A stretch of DNA of 41,073 nucleotides from Eubacteriales bacterium (GCA_030537135.1 JAUNOP010000021.1:1-41073), one strand, 5' to 3'. Counted from the stretch's first letter, positions 16,073-25,661 are shown. The notes: a model not told the origin generated them from the letters alone. Translations and numbers: made by a program.

Positions 16073-16522
16073 GTGAGATGTCCATATTGTAACCAGGATA
16101 ACACCCGTGTGGTGGATTCCAGACCCGTAGAGGATACGAACTCAATCCGCAGACGCAGAATGTGCGATGTATGCGGAAGGCGGTTTACAACCTATGAAAT
16201 GATAGAAGCGATTCCGCTGATTGTGATTAAAAAGGATGAAAAAAGGGAAGAGTATGACCGCTCAAAGCTCCAGGGAGGAATCCTGAGAGCCTGCTACAAG
16301 CGTCCTGTTTCTATTGAGCAAATTGATTCTATTGTGGATTTTATAGAATCAGAAATCTTCAATATGGAAGAGCGAGAGATTCCAAGCTCAAGAATCGGGG
16401 AGCTTGTCATGGAAAAGCTTAAGAATCTGGATGCAGTGGCTTATGTGCGCTTTGCCTCTGTATACAGGGAATTTAAGGATGTTAATACTTTTATGGAGGA
16501 ACTGAAAAAGTTTTTGGAATAG
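16073..16522 (+). CDS. nrdR: transcriptional repressor NrdR
   Basis: 149 residues, the ATP/dATP-sensing repressor of ribonucleotide reductase genes. The N-terminal zinc ribbon has Cys3, Cys6, Cys31 and Cys34 (RCPYC and CDVCGRRF) and is followed by the ATP-cone domain (IVIKKDEKREEYDRSKL, GGILRACYKRPVS, VAYVRFASVYREFKD). Length is normal. The start is a GTG at 16073, 9 bp after AAAGGAG and required by the conserved MRCPYC N-terminus. No nrd target gene is in the window. The leader is formed by repeat element A. Confidence 0.97.
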   Translation: MRCPYCNQDNTRVVDSRPVEDTNSIRRRRMCDVCGRRFTTYEMIEAIPLIVIKKDEKREEYDRSKLQGGILRACYKRPVSIEQIDSIVDFIESEIFNMEEREIPSSRIGELVMEKLKNLDAVAYVRFASVYREFKDVNTFMEELKKFLE

Positions 16523-16548
16523 CAGCACGTATTGACGTACTGGCACAG

Positions 16549-16679
16549 GGCTGAAGCAGCTTTCGATACTTCAGCCGCACAGGTGGAAAATCTTTATGAC
16601 AGAACAAGGCCGTATTAAGAAAAGCTGATGCAGTACATGGTGATATTTGTATGTGCAGTGCATCAAGCGGCCTTGTTCT
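16549..16679. terminator. two stems between nrdR and the histidine kinase gene
   Basis: GGCTGAAG (16549-16556) pairs with CTTCAGCC (16569-16576). Then AGAACAAGGCC (16601-16611) pairs perfectly with GGCCTTGTTCT (16669-16679), enclosing an inner TGATGCA/TGCATCA stem. The genes are convergent, so this probably terminates transcription from both sides, although U runs are short. Confidence 0.5.
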
Positions 16680-16698
16680 TTGTGCCTGTGTTTTACTC

Positions 16699-17913
16699 TT
16701 ATCGGGTTCTTCTGGGGCTGACAGGAAAGACGAGAGTGATGGAGGTTCCCTCTCCCAGATGGCTGCACAGGTGAAGCTTTGCTTCATGAAGAGCAGCTCC
16801 ATGCTTGACAATAGAAAGCCCAAGTCCGGTTCCTCCGGTAGCTCTTGAGTGACTCTTATCCACTCTGTAGAAACGCTCAAAGATTCGCTCCTGGTCGCCT
16901 TCAGCAATGCCGATGCCATTGTCTGTTATGCACCAGGATACTGTGTGTGAAGAGGGAGAGATTTCCACATGAACATGTCCCTCAGGGCCAGTATAACGGA
17001 TGGCATTATCCATGAGATTAAAAAACATTTCATATAAAATCTGACAGTTTCCATAAATAAAAGCGCATGTTCCGCTTAAACTCACGGAGATTTTCTTTTT
17101 TGCCGCCTGAATGGCAAGGTCTTTTTTAACGTTTTGCGTAAGCTCAAAAATATCAATATTTTCAAAAGGCATGTTTTCGGCTCCTTCATCGAGCTTGGAG
17201 AGCTGGATGATATCATTGACCAGGTTTGTGAGCCTCTGAGCTTCGTGGTGAATACGACCTGCAAATTCCGGGATATCTTTTTCCTGTACCATGCCGTTTT
17301 CCATAATTTCAGCATACCCGGAGATAGACATCAGAGGAGTTTTCAGTTCATGAGAAACATTGGCGGAAAATTCTCTGCGAACCATTTCCACTTCTCTGCG
17401 CTGAAGATGATACATGAGAAACGCAAGAAGCAGAAAAAGGAGAATCATCACGACCAGAAAGCCAGCCAACATAAGCAGAAGCACGCTTCCGCTTGTCTGG
17501 GAAACACGCAGAACCATGTGATTATTCAGAAGAAGCGCATAATAAAAGGTTTGCCTTGACAGGGTTTCCGAATAGCGGACAGTTTCCCAGGAGCCTTCCT
17601 TTTGCGCCTGAATGAATTCTGGTCTGTTCCCGTGGTTTTCCATGGTGTCAGCGTCCTGGAAGGAATCGTACAGCACAGTTCCGTCCTTGTCAATCAGCGT
17701 GATTCTGCTGCTGGAAGCCTCATCCAGAGGAAAATCAAAGATTTCCGGCCCAGAGACTTCAATGGAATATTTAAGATATATACATTCATTTTGTACGCTG
17801 TTTTTCATAAAAGCATTGGAATTTCGATACATCAGAATACTGGCTGTGCAGAAAAGCAAAAGTACGCTGATAATCAGAAGTATGCTGACTTTATGAAGCA
17901 GATTTAGTTTCAT
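16699..17913 (-). CDS. phoR: PhoR-like sensor histidine kinase
   Basis: 404 residues. There is a membrane helix at about 8-28, an extracytoplasmic domain (about 30-140, ending before a second helix at 143-168), then a HisKA domain with the phosphoacceptor His188 in SANVSHELKTPL. The ATPase domain has the N box NLMDNAIRYT, G1 DNGIGI, F box FERFYRVDKSH and G2 GGTGLGLSIVKH. The domain order and extracellular fold match PhoR-type phosphate sensors. The gene overlaps the upstream regulator gene by ATGA (17910-17913) and follows the Na/Pi cotransporter on the same strand, supporting a phosphate role. The signal itself is not proven. Confidence 0.9.
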   Translation of the reverse strand: MKLNLLHKVSILLIISVLLLFCTASILMYRNSNAFMKNSVQNECIYLKYSIEVSGPEIFDFPLDEASSSRITLIDKDGTVLYDSFQDADTMENHGNRPEFIQAQKEGSWETVRYSETLSRQTFYYALLLNNHMVLRVSQTSGSVLLLMLAGFLVVMILLFLLLAFLMYHLQRREVEMVRREFSANVSHELKTPLMSISGYAEIMENGMVQEKDIPEFAGRIHHEAQRLTNLVNDIIQLSKLDEGAENMPFENIDIFELTQNVKKDLAIQAAKKKISVSLSGTCAFIYGNCQILYEMFFNLMDNAIRYTGPEGHVHVEISPSSHTVSWCITDNGIGIAEGDQERIFERFYRVDKSHSRATGGTGLGLSIVKHGAALHEAKLHLCSHLGEGTSITLVFPVSPRRTR

Positions 17914-18587
17914 GAAGGCGTTCCTCCTATCCGGTATCCCACTCCGCGTACCGTTTCAATCAGTGAAGAGGAGTGAGGAAGCTTTTGCCGGAGCGTGCGG
18001 ATATGTACGTCCACAGTGCGGGTTCCTCCGTCAAAATCATAGCCCCAGACATGCTCCAGAAGCTGGTCTCTGGAGAGAACAATTCCCTGGTTTTCGAGAA
18101 GATATTGAAGGAGCTGGAACTCCTTTTTGGTAAGAGAAACACTTACCCCACAATCCAGAACCAGATGTCTGGATACAGAGACAGCAAGGTCATGGAATTG
18201 AAGCTCCCTGTCAGATTTCTGCTCACAGCGGCGCAGAACAGCCTTGACCCTGGCAATGAATTCCATCATGCCAAAGGGCTTGGTAATGTAATCGTCTGCT
18301 CCATCCTCCAGACCCTTAACCTTGTCAAATTCAGAGCTTTTGGCTGTTACCATGATAACAGGCACATGTCTGGATAAGGGGCTGGATTTGAGCCTTTTCA
18401 AAATGGTATAACCGTCTTCTCCGGGAAGCATAATATCCAGAAGAATCAGATGGGGAACTTCCTGTTCAAGAGCCTCAAACAGCTCTGCTTTGCAGCTCAT
18501 ACCTTTTGCCTGATAGCCAGTAGACTGCAGGGTATAGAGGAGCAGCTCCCGAATATTTCGATCATCCTCCACACAATAAATCAACAT
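17910..18587 (-). CDS. phoB: PhoB/PhoP-like OmpR-family response regulator
   Basis: 225 residues. The receiver domain has the acidic pair EDD at 7-9, phosphorylated Asp51 (LILLDIMLPG) and the conserved Lys in DDYITKPFG. The C-terminal winged helix has LTKKEFQLLQYLLEN, the recognition helix region RTVDVHIRTLRQKL and the terminal hairpin IETVRGVGYRIG. It forms a two-component pair with the overlapping kinase gene. AAAGGAG lies before the ATG at 18587. Its leader contains a terminator-like hairpin, a MITE-like insertion and the end of element A. Confidence 0.92.
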   Translation of the reverse strand: MLIYCVEDDRNIRELLLYTLQSTGYQAKGMSCKAELFEALEQEVPHLILLDIMLPGEDGYTILKRLKSSPLSRHVPVIMVTAKSSEFDKVKGLEDGADDYITKPFGMMEFIARVKAVLRRCEQKSDRELQFHDLAVSVSRHLVLDCGVSVSLTKKEFQLLQYLLENQGIVLSRDQLLEHVWGYDFDGGTRTVDVHIRTLRQKLPHSSSLIETVRGVGYRIGGTPS

Positions 18588-18610
18588 AAAAACACTCCTT
18601 TGTCAAAAGA

Positions 18611-18633
18611 AGCCGGAGCAGAAATTACCGGCT
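18611..18633 (-). promoter_or_regulatory. terminator-like hairpin just before the response regulator gene
   Basis: On the minus strand AGCCGG and CCGGCT form a 6-bp stem with an 11-nt loop, followed by TCTTTT. It sits a few bases upstream of the ribosome site and may lower readthrough from the upstream cotransporter gene or attenuate the regulator. Confidence 0.45.
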
Positions 18634-18638
18634 CTTGT

Positions 18639-18796
18639 GTGTAATTGTTACTGTTCACTGCGTTCACCGCAACACGCTTCGCGATGCACAGAAATACCGC
18701 AAAATGCGGCATTTCGCGCCGATTGTCTCGGGATTTTCGTACCAAAGGCACGAAAACACCTCGCGGAATAGTCCCCGTGAACAGTAACGTGTAATT
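18639..18796. mobile_element. element B: MITE-like insertion with TIRs and 8-bp target duplication
   Basis: The 142-bp body (18647-18788) starts with GTTACTGTTCAC and ends with its exact reverse complement GTGAACAGTAAC. It is flanked on both sides by the same 8-bp direct repeat GTGTAATT (18639-18646 and 18789-18796), the mark of transposition. It has no coding capacity and contains internal inverted repeats (GCAAAATGC, and TTTCGT/ACGAAA arms), so it is a non-autonomous element. A diverged inverted copy lies at about 39597-39718. The supplying transposase family is not identified. Confidence 0.9.
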
Positions 18797-18804
18797 TTAC
18801 AGTT

Positions 18805-18833
18805 AGTATAAAGGGTTTTAACGTATCAAGCAA
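18805..18833 (-). promoter_or_regulatory. possible hybrid promoter for the phosphate two-component genes
   Basis: On the minus strand TTGCTT (18833-18828), which lies inside element A copy 2, is 17 bp from TATACT (18810-18805) in the flanking DNA. It points to the response regulator gene. The -35 is only half-consensus; the -10 is strong. Confidence 0.4.
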
Positions 18834-18980
18834 GTCTCCCGCTTCAATTTCGCAGAGAAATAAGCAGTAAGAGGGGGACTTGCTTGTCTCAGAAGGGGTG
18901 AGGACCCCTTCTGAGAAGCTGCGACAGCAGCTATACGGTTATGAGCAAGCAGCGAAGCGGATTGCGAATTTCCGCTTGAC
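18818..18980 (+). repeat. repeat element A, copy 2 (163 bp)
   Basis: Same length and about 95% identical to 15886-16048, with the same four hairpins. It begins 20 bp after the stop of the Na/Pi cotransporter gene (minus strand) and runs to the -10 region described separately. On the minus strand its hairpins could also end the cotransporter transcript. It encodes no protein. Confidence 0.85.
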
Positions 18981-18999
18981 GGGGCTTGGCAAGAAAAAA

Positions 19000-20673
19000 C
19001 TAAAGGCTTCTTCCTGCATTGCAGACATAGGAAGCAATATTAGAGCAATGGGCGGCTGCGCGCTCCAGACTGGTGGTGATATCTGTGAGAATAAAACCCA
19101 TTTCTACTGTACAGAGTCCATCTCTAAGTCTCTGGATATGCTGCCTTTTCATGGAAAGCCCAAGCTTTTCAAGCTCTGTTTCCATGGGCTCTATATGAGA
19201 AGCAAGTTCTATGCTCTGCGTTTCCAGAGTCTGATAAGTCATTTTCAGGATTTCGCTCATAGTCTTTGTCATGGTCAGAAGCTCCTCCTTTGCCTGCTGG
19301 GAAAAGGAAAGTCCCTTTTCGTGGATTTCTCTGGCTGATTTTACAATCAAAAGAGAATGATCTGAAATCCTTTCTAAATCTGCTAGAGATTGAAGAAGAA
19401 TCGTTAAGGTATGACTGTCTTCGGAACTGAGACTTTTTCCGCTGAGCATAAGCAGATACTGGCTCAGCTCTGTCTCATAATGATCCAGCTTATCCTCCAG
19501 AAGAGTAACGGAGGCTGCCTGCTCCTCATTGTAGCCTGTGGAGAGAAGCTCCATGGCAAGACGAAGGCTGGCTTCCGCGTCCTCTGCCATAATCAGGGCA
19601 GCATGATGGCTGTGTTCCATGGCAAGCGCAGGAGTATCCAGAAAACGAACATCAAGGTATGGAAGCTCTGGCTTTGCTAAGAAGCGCGTATCAGAATGGC
19701 TGTCGCGGATGGTAAGAACAGCGAGCTTCTCCAATACCTTTGAAAAAGGAAGCAGGAGAAGGGTAGCAAATATGTTGAAGGCTGTATGAATAACAGCGAT
19801 ACCTGCGACACCGGCAGTATCCTGAAGAAAGTCAAAATGGATCACAGCATTTGTGAGATAAAAAAGAATCATAAAGGTAATAGTTCCGATAACATTAAAA
19901 TACAGATGCACCATAGCTGCGCGGCGGGCATTTTTATTTGCTCCAATAGCAGAGAGCAGGGCAGTGACACAGGTTCCGATATTCTGCCCCATGATAATCG
20001 GAAGAGCAGCGCCGTAAGTGACGGCGCCTGTAGCGCACAATGCCTGGAGAATTCCTACAGATGCAGAGGAACTTTGAATAATTGCGGTCAGAACAGTACC
20101 TGCAAGAAGTCCAAGCACAGGGTTGGAGAAGGCTGTCAGGATTCCGGTAAATTCCGGCACATCTGCTAATGGCTTTACAGAGGAACTCATGGTGTCCATA
20201 CCGAACATAAGTATAGAAAAGCCAAGCAAAATAGAGCCAATATCTTTCTTTTTCTGACTTTTGCTGAACATATAGAAGATAATGCCAATCAGAGCCAGAA
20301 TCGGAGAAAAGGAGGTGGGCTTTAAAAGCTGAAGAAAAAAGCTGTCTCCTTCGATTCCTGTAAGGCTCAAAATCCAGGATGTGATGGTAGTACCGATATT
20401 TGCACCCATAATGATGCTCACTGCCTGGGACAGCTTCATGATTCCAGAATTTACAAATCCCACAACCATAACAGTGGTTGCTGAGGAGGACTGTATAATG
20501 GCAGTTACAGCTGCTCCGAGAAGCACACCCTTGAGAGGAGTGGATGTGAGGTTTTCAAGAATTTGTTCCAGCCGTCCTCCAGAGAGCTTGGATAAGCCGT
20601 CTCCCATGACGCTCATGCCAAACAGAAAAAATGCGAGGCCTCCGATAAAGGTTAACATTGTAAAAAAATCCAT
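19000..20673 (-). CDS. Na/Pi cotransporter family protein with C-terminal PhoU-like domain
   Basis: 557 residues. The membrane half shows the two inverted-repeat QSSSA motifs of the NptA/SLC34-type family, VTAIIQSSSATTVMVVGF and LTAIIQSSSASVGILQAL, together with GANIGTTITSW and GQNIGTCVTALLSAIGA. From about residue 340 the protein is soluble and helical, like PhoU (LEDKLDHYETELSQYL, LADLERISDHSL). It imports phosphate with Na+. The start at 20673 follows GAAGGAGG; an ATG 33 bp earlier lacks a ribosome site. Pho-box-like repeats lie upstream and a PhoBR-like pair downstream. Confidence 0.95.
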   Translation of the reverse strand: MDFFTMLTFIGGLAFFLFGMSVMGDGLSKLSGGRLEQILENLTSTPLKGVLLGAAVTAIIQSSSATTVMVVGFVNSGIMKLSQAVSIIMGANIGTTITSWILSLTGIEGDSFFLQLLKPTSFSPILALIGIIFYMFSKSQKKKDIGSILLGFSILMFGMDTMSSSVKPLADVPEFTGILTAFSNPVLGLLAGTVLTAIIQSSSASVGILQALCATGAVTYGAALPIIMGQNIGTCVTALLSAIGANKNARRAAMVHLYFNVIGTITFMILFYLTNAVIHFDFLQDTAGVAGIAVIHTAFNIFATLLLLPFSKVLEKLAVLTIRDSHSDTRFLAKPELPYLDVRFLDTPALAMEHSHHAALIMAEDAEASLRLAMELLSTGYNEEQAASVTLLEDKLDHYETELSQYLLMLSGKSLSSEDSHTLTILLQSLADLERISDHSLLIVKSAREIHEKGLSFSQQAKEELLTMTKTMSEILKMTYQTLETQSIELASHIEPMETELEKLGLSMKRQHIQRLRDGLCTVEMGFILTDITTSLERAAAHCSNIASYVCNAGRSL

Positions 20674-20742
20674 AAAATCCTCCTTCAATGTATGTACAGA
20701 AATCATTCTGCACGCTTAGTTTTGTTAATTTTAGAAAAAGTA

Positions 20743-20781
20743 TGTAAAATCTGTGAATGTGAAATGTTAAATTTATGTAAA
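20743..20781 (-). promoter_or_regulatory. Pho-box-like direct repeats upstream of the Na/Pi cotransporter gene
   Basis: Read on the minus strand, TTTACA, TTAACA, TTCACA and TTTACA occur in one orientation (plus-strand TGTAAA at 20776 and 20743, TGTTAA at 20765, TGTGAA at 20758 and 20752). The outer three are spaced 11 and 22 bp apart. This resembles the TTAACA-type repeats bound by PhoP in Bacillus subtilis. Confidence 0.55.
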
Positions 20782-20852
20782 ATCTGAGAAAAAGAGGAAT
20801 AATTGACAAAGAAGGAGGAAAATGTGGCAGCCACTTTCCGGGCTTATCGCAT

Positions 20853-20888
20853 AAAAAAACGGATGTCTCCCTGTGAGGAGACACCCGT
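20853..20888 (-). terminator. Rho-independent terminator of gdhA
   Basis: On the minus strand ACGGGTGTCTCC pairs with GGAGACATCCGT (one wobble) around a 6-nt loop and is followed by seven T residues. Confidence 0.88.
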
Positions 20889-20928
20889 TAAAGCAGTGTG
20901 CTGTAAGAAATGGAAGCCTTGGCAAGGA

Positions 20929-22450
<1,522 letters not shown>

Positions 22451-22470
22451 AATCCTATCAAATGCTGGAC

Positions 22471-22499
22471 TGGACTCAATGGAAAAAAAATGCTATAAT
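22471..22499 (+). promoter_or_regulatory. gltA promoter
   Basis: TGGACT (22471-22476), a 17-bp spacer and TATAAT (22494-22499). A perfect -10 with a weak -35 gives a leader of about 90 nt. Confidence 0.6.
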
Positions 22500-22597
22500 A
22501 AAAAAGAATTTGAAAAACGATATTCATCAGGAATATAGAAGAGGAGGGGGCTTCTGAGAAAAGATGAAAAATTAAGAGCAGAAAGGGGAATAAAAAA

Positions 22598-23959
22598 ATG
22601 TCTGGATTTAATATGAAAGTAACACCAGAACTGGAGAGGCTGACAGATGTATGTGTGTCTCACACTTCTCTGGACAGCAGCTTCTATGCAAAATATGAAG
22701 TGAAGAGAGGCCTGAGAGATTTGAACGGAAAGGGAGTTCTTGCGGGACTGACCCAGGTTTCCAATATTCAGGCTGTGAAGAACGTAGATGGAAAAGAAGT
22801 ACCCTGCGAGGGTAAGCTTTCCTATAGAGGCTATGATATCAAGGATCTTACCAGGGGGTTTTTGGAAGAAGGACGGCTTGGGTTTGAGGAAATCACGTAT
22901 CTTCTTGTATTTGGAGTGCTTCCCGGAAAATCTGAGCTGAAGGCCTTTAAAAAGCTTTTGGCAAACCAGAGATCTCTGCCCAGAAATTTTGTGAGGGATG
23001 TAGTGATGAAAGCTCCTTCCAAGGATATCATGAATGCACTTTCCAGATGCGTACTTACACTGTATTCTTATGATTCTAATCCGGACGATATTTCTCTTCC
23101 GAATGTACTCAGGCAGTGTCTGAATTTAATCAGTGTTTTTCCAATGCTGGCAGTCTATGCCTATCAGGCATACAATCACTATGAAAAGGGAAAGAGCCTT
23201 TATATTCATAATCCCAAAAAGGATTTGTCAACAGCAGAGAATATTTTAAGAATGCTTCGGCCGGATAAGAAATATACGCCTCTCGAGGCAACCATTCTGG
23301 ATTTGGCTCTTGTTATTCACATGGAGCATGGCGGCGGAAATAATTCTACGTTTACCACGCACGTTGTATCTTCTTCTGGCACAGATACCTATTCTGCGAT
23401 TGCGGCAGCGCTTGGCTCCCTGAAGGGACCAAAACATGGAGGCGCCAATATCAAGGTGGTGAGCATGTTTGAAGAGATGAAGAAGGAAGTCAAGGACTGG
23501 GAAGACGAAGAAGAAGTTAAGGCTTATTTAAGACGTCTTCTCCATAAGGAGGCCTTTGACAGAAGAGGCTTGATTTATGGTATGGGACACGCCGTATATT
23601 CCATCTCAGATCCTCGTGCAGAGGTGTTCAAGGGACTCGTGGAGCGTCTCGCAAAAGAGAAGGGGCGTATGAAGGATTATGGTCTGTACAATATGGTGGA
23701 GCGTCTGGCTCCGCAGGTGATTGCAGAGGAACGCAAGATCTATAAAGGCGTCAGTGCAAATGTGGACTTTTACAGCGGCTTTGTGTACAGCATGCTTAAT
23801 CTTCCAATAGAACTGTATACGCCCATGTTTGCCATTGCACGTATTGTAGGATGGAGCGCTCATAGAATGGAAGAGCTTATCAATACAGACAAGATTATCC
23901 GTCCTGCCTATAAGAATGTTCTGGAGGACGCCGTTTACAAACCTCTGAATGAGCGTTAA
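22598..23959 (+). CDS. gltA: citrate synthase
   Basis: 453 residues, citrate/2-methylcitrate synthase family, condensing acetyl-CoA and oxaloacetate. Catalytic signatures are the first His in MEHGGGNNSTF, the second in GMGHAVYSISDPRA and the Asp in ANVDFYSGFVY. LSYRGYDIKDL and GSLKGPKHGGAN are also typical. The long N-terminal extension is common in clostridial enzymes. AAAGGGG lies before the ATG. In a fermenter it supplies citrate and 2-oxoglutarate for glutamate made by the divergent gdhA. Confidence 0.96.
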   Translation: MSGFNMKVTPELERLTDVCVSHTSLDSSFYAKYEVKRGLRDLNGKGVLAGLTQVSNIQAVKNVDGKEVPCEGKLSYRGYDIKDLTRGFLEEGRLGFEEITYLLVFGVLPGKSELKAFKKLLANQRSLPRNFVRDVVMKAPSKDIMNALSRCVLTLYSYDSNPDDISLPNVLRQCLNLISVFPMLAVYAYQAYNHYEKGKSLYIHNPKKDLSTAENILRMLRPDKKYTPLEATILDLALVIHMEHGGGNNSTFTTHVVSSSGTDTYSAIAAALGSLKGPKHGGANIKVVSMFEEMKKEVKDWEDEEEVKAYLRRLLHKEAFDRRGLIYGMGHAVYSISDPRAEVFKGLVERLAKEKGRMKDYGLYNMVERLAPQVIAEERKIYKGVSANVDFYSGFVYSMLNLPIELYTPMFAIARIVGWSAHRMEELINTDKIIRPAYKNVLEDAVYKPLNER

Positions 23960-23987
23960 AATAATCAAAAACATAGGGAGATATTGC

Positions 23988-24488
23988 ATGTTTCGTTGCT
24001 TTTTTCCGGACGCATGTGCCGATTCAACTTATGAAATCGATTTTCAAAGCCTTTACACGGAAGGATACAGGGGAATTCTGTTTGACATTGACAATACGCT
24101 GGTGCCTCACGGGGCGCCGGCAGACAAAAGGGCAAGGGCTTTGTTTGCCAAGCTTCAGGATATGGGGTTTCAGTATTGTTTTTTATCAAACAACCAGAAG
24201 GAGAGAGTGGCTCCTTTTGCAGAAGCGGTTGGAGGGCTGTACATAGAAAATGCCCATAAGCCGTCCACAAAAAATTATCTCAGAGGCATGAAGCTTATGG
24301 GAACGGACTGCTGTAATACGATCTTTGTGGGAGATCAGCTTTTTACGGATGTATATGGGGCCAAGAGAGCAGGAATACGGAATATACTTGTAAAGCCTAT
24401 TCATCCCAAAGAAGAAATTCAAATCGTCTTAAAACGTTATTTGGAGAAAATTGTATTATACTTTTACTATAAGGAGGGGCAGAAATGA
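23988..24488 (+). CDS. yqeG: YqeG family HAD IIIA-type phosphatase
   Basis: 166 residues. HAD motif I is LFDIDNTLV, motif II LSNNQKER, motif III a Lys in AHKPSTKNY and motif IV FVGDQLFTDVYGAKRAG, all intact. YqeG proteins are predicted cytoplasmic phosphatases related to PGP phosphatases; the substrate is not certain here. The start at 23988 has GGGAG 7 bp upstream; an ATG at 23949 inside gltA has no ribosome site. It overlaps aroK by ATGA. The N-terminal FRCFFPDACADS and the opening helix are usual for the family. Confidence 0.92.
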   Translation: MFRCFFPDACADSTYEIDFQSLYTEGYRGILFDIDNTLVPHGAPADKRARALFAKLQDMGFQYCFLSNNQKERVAPFAEAVGGLYIENAHKPSTKNYLRGMKLMGTDCCNTIFVGDQLFTDVYGAKRAGIRNILVKPIHPKEEIQIVLKRYLEKIVLYFYYKEGQK

Positions 24489-24991
24489 ATCATATCGTAA
24501 TGATTGGTTTCATGGGTTCAGGTAAAACACGGGTTGGAAAGAGGATTTCGCAGGATTTGGGAATCCCTTTCGTGGATGTGGACAAGATTATCGCAAAGAA
24601 CATGAAAATGACCAGAAAGGAAATTTATCGACGCTTTGGAGAGCCATTTTACAGGGCTCTGGAGACAAGAGCTATCAAGGAGCTGATAGAGACAGAGGAG
24701 AGATTTGTGGTCTCTGTGGGAGCGGGTCTGCCGGCGCAGGAGCAGAATCATAAGTATCTGGGACAGCTTGGGACGATTGTTTATCTGAAGGGCTCCTTTG
24801 CTGTGCTTTGGAAGCGTATGGAGAATTCCAACAGCGGAGAAAATCAGGAGAAAATGAAAAAGCTTCTGGAGCAGAGAGAACCGTTTTACAGAAGATTTGC
24901 AGATATTACAGTGGTAACAGGAGTGAAGCCTTTTGAGGATTTGGTGAAAGAAGTCGAAGAAAAACTGGAAAAGCTGGAAAAAAACAGTTGA
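24485..24991 (+). CDS. aroK: shikimate kinase
   Basis: 168 residues, P-loop kinase of the shikimate pathway (aromatic amino acids). Walker A is GFMGSGKTRVGKR, followed by the shikimate-binding DVDK and RRFGEPFYRALETRAIKEL. The usual GGG of the third motif reads VGAGLP here. The lid Arg segment is present, and REPFYRRFAD matches the C-terminal RxPxY motif. AAGGAGG precedes the start, which overlaps yqeG by ATGA. The changed glycine motif makes a divergent kinase possible, but all other motifs agree. Confidence 0.85.
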   Translation: MNHIVMIGFMGSGKTRVGKRISQDLGIPFVDVDKIIAKNMKMTRKEIYRRFGEPFYRALETRAIKELIETEERFVVSVGAGLPAQEQNHKYLGQLGTIVYLKGSFAVLWKRMENSNSGENQEKMKKLLEQREPFYRRFADITVVTGVKPFEDLVKEVEEKLEKLEKNS

Positions 24992-25016
24992 AAAATACAC
25001 CAATCTATTATAGAAT
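24988..25016 (+). promoter_or_regulatory. efp promoter at the end of aroK
   Basis: TTGAAA (24988-24993), overlapping the aroK stop codon, a 17-bp spacer and TAGAAT (25011-25016). It allows efp to be transcribed apart from the gltA-yqeG-aroK unit. Confidence 0.6.
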
Positions 25017-25055
25017 AGTCCATAGTTAACGTACATTGAAGGAGGAAATAATAAA

Positions 25056-25613
25056 ATGATTTCAGCAGGCGATTTCAGAAATGGTGTTACACTTGAAATT
25101 GATGGAAATGTTTGCCAGATAGTAGAGTTCCAGCATGTGAAGCCTGGAAAGGGCGCTGCATTTGTGAGAACAAAATATAAAAATATTATTACAGGAGCTG
25201 TATTGGAAAAATCCTTCCGCCCTACCGAGAAGTTCCCGGCAGCACGTATTGAGAGGGTTGATATGCAGTACCTTTACAATGATGGAGAATTATATTACTT
25301 TATGAACAATGAGACCTTTGACCAGGTAGGACTGAACCAGGATGCAGTGGGCAATGCTCTGAAGTTTGTGAAGGAAAATGAGATCGTGAAAGTATGTTCT
25401 CATAATGGAAATGTATTTGCCATTGAGCCTCCTCTGTTCGTGGAATTGGAGATTACAGAAACTGAGCCAGGATTTGCAGGAAATACTGCACAGGGTGCAA
25501 CAAAGCCTGCTATTGTCGAGACTGGCGCACAGATTCAGGTTCCGTTATTTGTAAACCAGGGAGACAAGGTAAAGATTGACACCAGAACAGGTGATTATCT
25601 GTCAAGAGTATAA
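25056..25613 (+). CDS. efp: elongation factor P
   Basis: 185 residues. EF-P relieves ribosome stalling at polyproline. Domain I ends with the loop KPGKG, where Lys32 is the tip residue that bacteria may modify. Domains II and III follow ([44 protein letters not shown] split around residue 150), ending with [12 protein letters not shown]. Lys rather than Arg at the tip excludes the rhamnosylated type; no modification gene is visible. GAAGGAGG lies 8 bp upstream. Confidence 0.98.
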   Translation: MISAGDFRNGVTLEIDGNVCQIVEFQHVKPGKGAAFVRTKYKNIITGAVLEKSFRPTEKFPAARIERVDMQYLYNDGELYYFMNNETFDQVGLNQDAVGNALKFVKENEIVKVCSHNGNVFAIEPPLFVELEITETEPGFAGNTAQGATKPAIVETGAQIQVPLFVNQGDKVKIDTRTGDYLSRV

Positions 25614-25624
25614 GCAGTCTGTGA

Positions 25625-25661
25625 GCGGACAGCCCTTTCTTTTGGAATTGCGGCTGTCCGC
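25625..25661 (+). terminator. hairpin after efp
   Basis: GCGGACAGCC and GGCTGTCCGC form a perfect 10-bp stem with a 17-nt loop. There is no immediate U run, so it may stabilise the 3' end or act as a weak terminator. Confidence 0.55.
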
